The translations under genes were made by a program, and so were the position numbers. 64,000 nt of DNA from Fulvia fulva (taxonomy: Eukaryota > Ascomycota > Dothideomycetes > Mycosphaerellales > Mycosphaerellaceae): the NCBI RefSeq assembly GCF_020509005.1, contig NC_063022.1, positions 124,001 through 188,000 on the forward strand, written 5' to 3'. The notes beneath the pieces were generated by a model. That model worked only from the letters and a program-made list of their open reading frames with translations. It was not told the DNA's origin and did not search any database. Within the stretch, counting starts at the first letter, position 1, and the number at the start of each line of letters is the position of its first letter. Below are positions 63,456 through 64,000 of this stretch, piece after piece.

Positions 63456-63840
63456 GTTGAAGAGGATCTGGACAAAAGACAATGGGTTGGGGAGAACGTT
63501 GCACAGGAAGAAGTGTTACGACGAAGGGGTTTTGTGACAGCACGACCCAGCACGCGTAAGACTAGTGCTCATCATCACGGCTGTCGCCATCTTGCCTGGC
63601 CGAGCTGCATGATGGCTCGGCATCTGTTGATGGTTGATGTGGATGTTGCGATGGAAGGTGGAGTCGTGTTGAAGCTGGCCCTGAGCTCCTTCCGGTGGCG
63701 GGGACGCGACAGTTTCGCGATGGCTTGGCACATCTCATGGTCGAGCAGCAAGATCATGTAGAACGGCGAGTGAGGGTGAAAGATGCGGTTCTGGTGGTGA
63801 TCGTCACAGTGTATCAAGGAAAGAAGTACCAACCCCTATC
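63456..63840. other. Intergenic, nothing recognised
   Basis: 385 bp upstream of the hydrolase gene. No motif or repeat. Confidence 0.3.
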
Positions 63841-64000
63841 TCAATGAGCAGCAACAGCCCAGCCCCCACACCCACCCCAGCCCCCAATCGTAAACTGACT
63901 ATTACACATATTCGTCAACTCCCACGTCTCCGCCCTCAACACCCCTCCCTCCTCCCCCTCGTCCTCCCAATCCCCCGCCGCGCCCGCCACAAAGCACGCC
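63841..64000 (-). CDS. 3' end of an unknown gene, cut by the window edge
   Basis: A reverse-strand frame enters from the right edge and ends at a stop at 63841-63843. The text is ACFVAGAAGDWEDEGEEGG, then TWELTNMCNSQFTIGGWGG and a tail WAVAAH. Gly/Trp/Cys-rich with regular codon use, it could be the end of a secreted or surface protein, but only 52 codons are visible. No family is recognised. Confidence 0.3.
   Translation of the reverse strand, partial: ACFVAGAAGDWEDEGEEGGVLRAETWELTNMCNSQFTIGGWGGCGGWAVAAH

Overview
The window is nuclear DNA of a filamentous ascomycete (Pezizomycotina), probably a Dothideomycete; the class is tentative. Support: introns of about 45-60 nt with GT..AG ends and CTRAC-like branch sites; fungal proteins such as a Dam1 DASH subunit, an RSC1/2-like remodeller subunit, COA6, Mtm1 and a Hrt3-type F-box protein; and transposons whose lesions are CpA-to-TpA changes, the signature of repeat-induced point mutation (RIP). 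Gene models below were spliced by eye.

Layout. 0-17.8 kb: the 5' end of an unknown gene, a phytanoyl-CoA dioxygenase-like oxygenase, an MFS sugar transporter broken by an 11-bp duplication, a very large Upf1-like helicase fused to three CbbX-type AAA ATPase modules (its 5' part carries a stop and a frame break), a divergent nuclease-like gene, an Mtm1-like mitochondrial carrier and a Hrt3-like F-box gene. 18.3-30 kb: two clusters of a short F-box-like family (seven copies, three apparently whole) around two more F-box-like loci and a cytosolic/mitochondrial threonyl-tRNA synthetase. 30-35.4 kb: a pair of unrecognised genes (X, Y) present twice. 36.8-38.8 kb: a Cys-containing secreted protein and COA6. 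39.2-49.9 kb: a gene split by a 5'-truncated LINE, which itself holds a nearly complete Ty1/Copia element. 50-64 kb: a dense housekeeping block with an F-box-like gene, a small CxxCxGxG zinc protein, Dam1, a Sec14-domain protein, an F-box gene, an OTU1 deubiquitinase, RSC1/2, a CocE/NonD hydrolase and the end of another gene.

Two themes stand out. First, F-box-like genes are very dense (about 14 loci, many broken), which looks like fast birth and death of a lineage-specific family. Second, there is an unusual number of single-lesion gene disruptions: tandem duplication, nonsense codons, 1-nt indels, homopolymer slips and a transposon insertion. The transposon lesions fit RIP. The homopolymer ones may be sequence errors and need checking in reads.

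Housekeeping roles represented: threonylation of tRNA in two compartments, kinetochore-microtubule coupling (Dam1), chromatin remodelling (RSC), cytochrome oxidase assembly (COA6), mitochondrial carrier transport (Mtm1), lipid transfer (Sec14) and ubiquitin editing (OTU1, F-box proteins). They form no single pathway.
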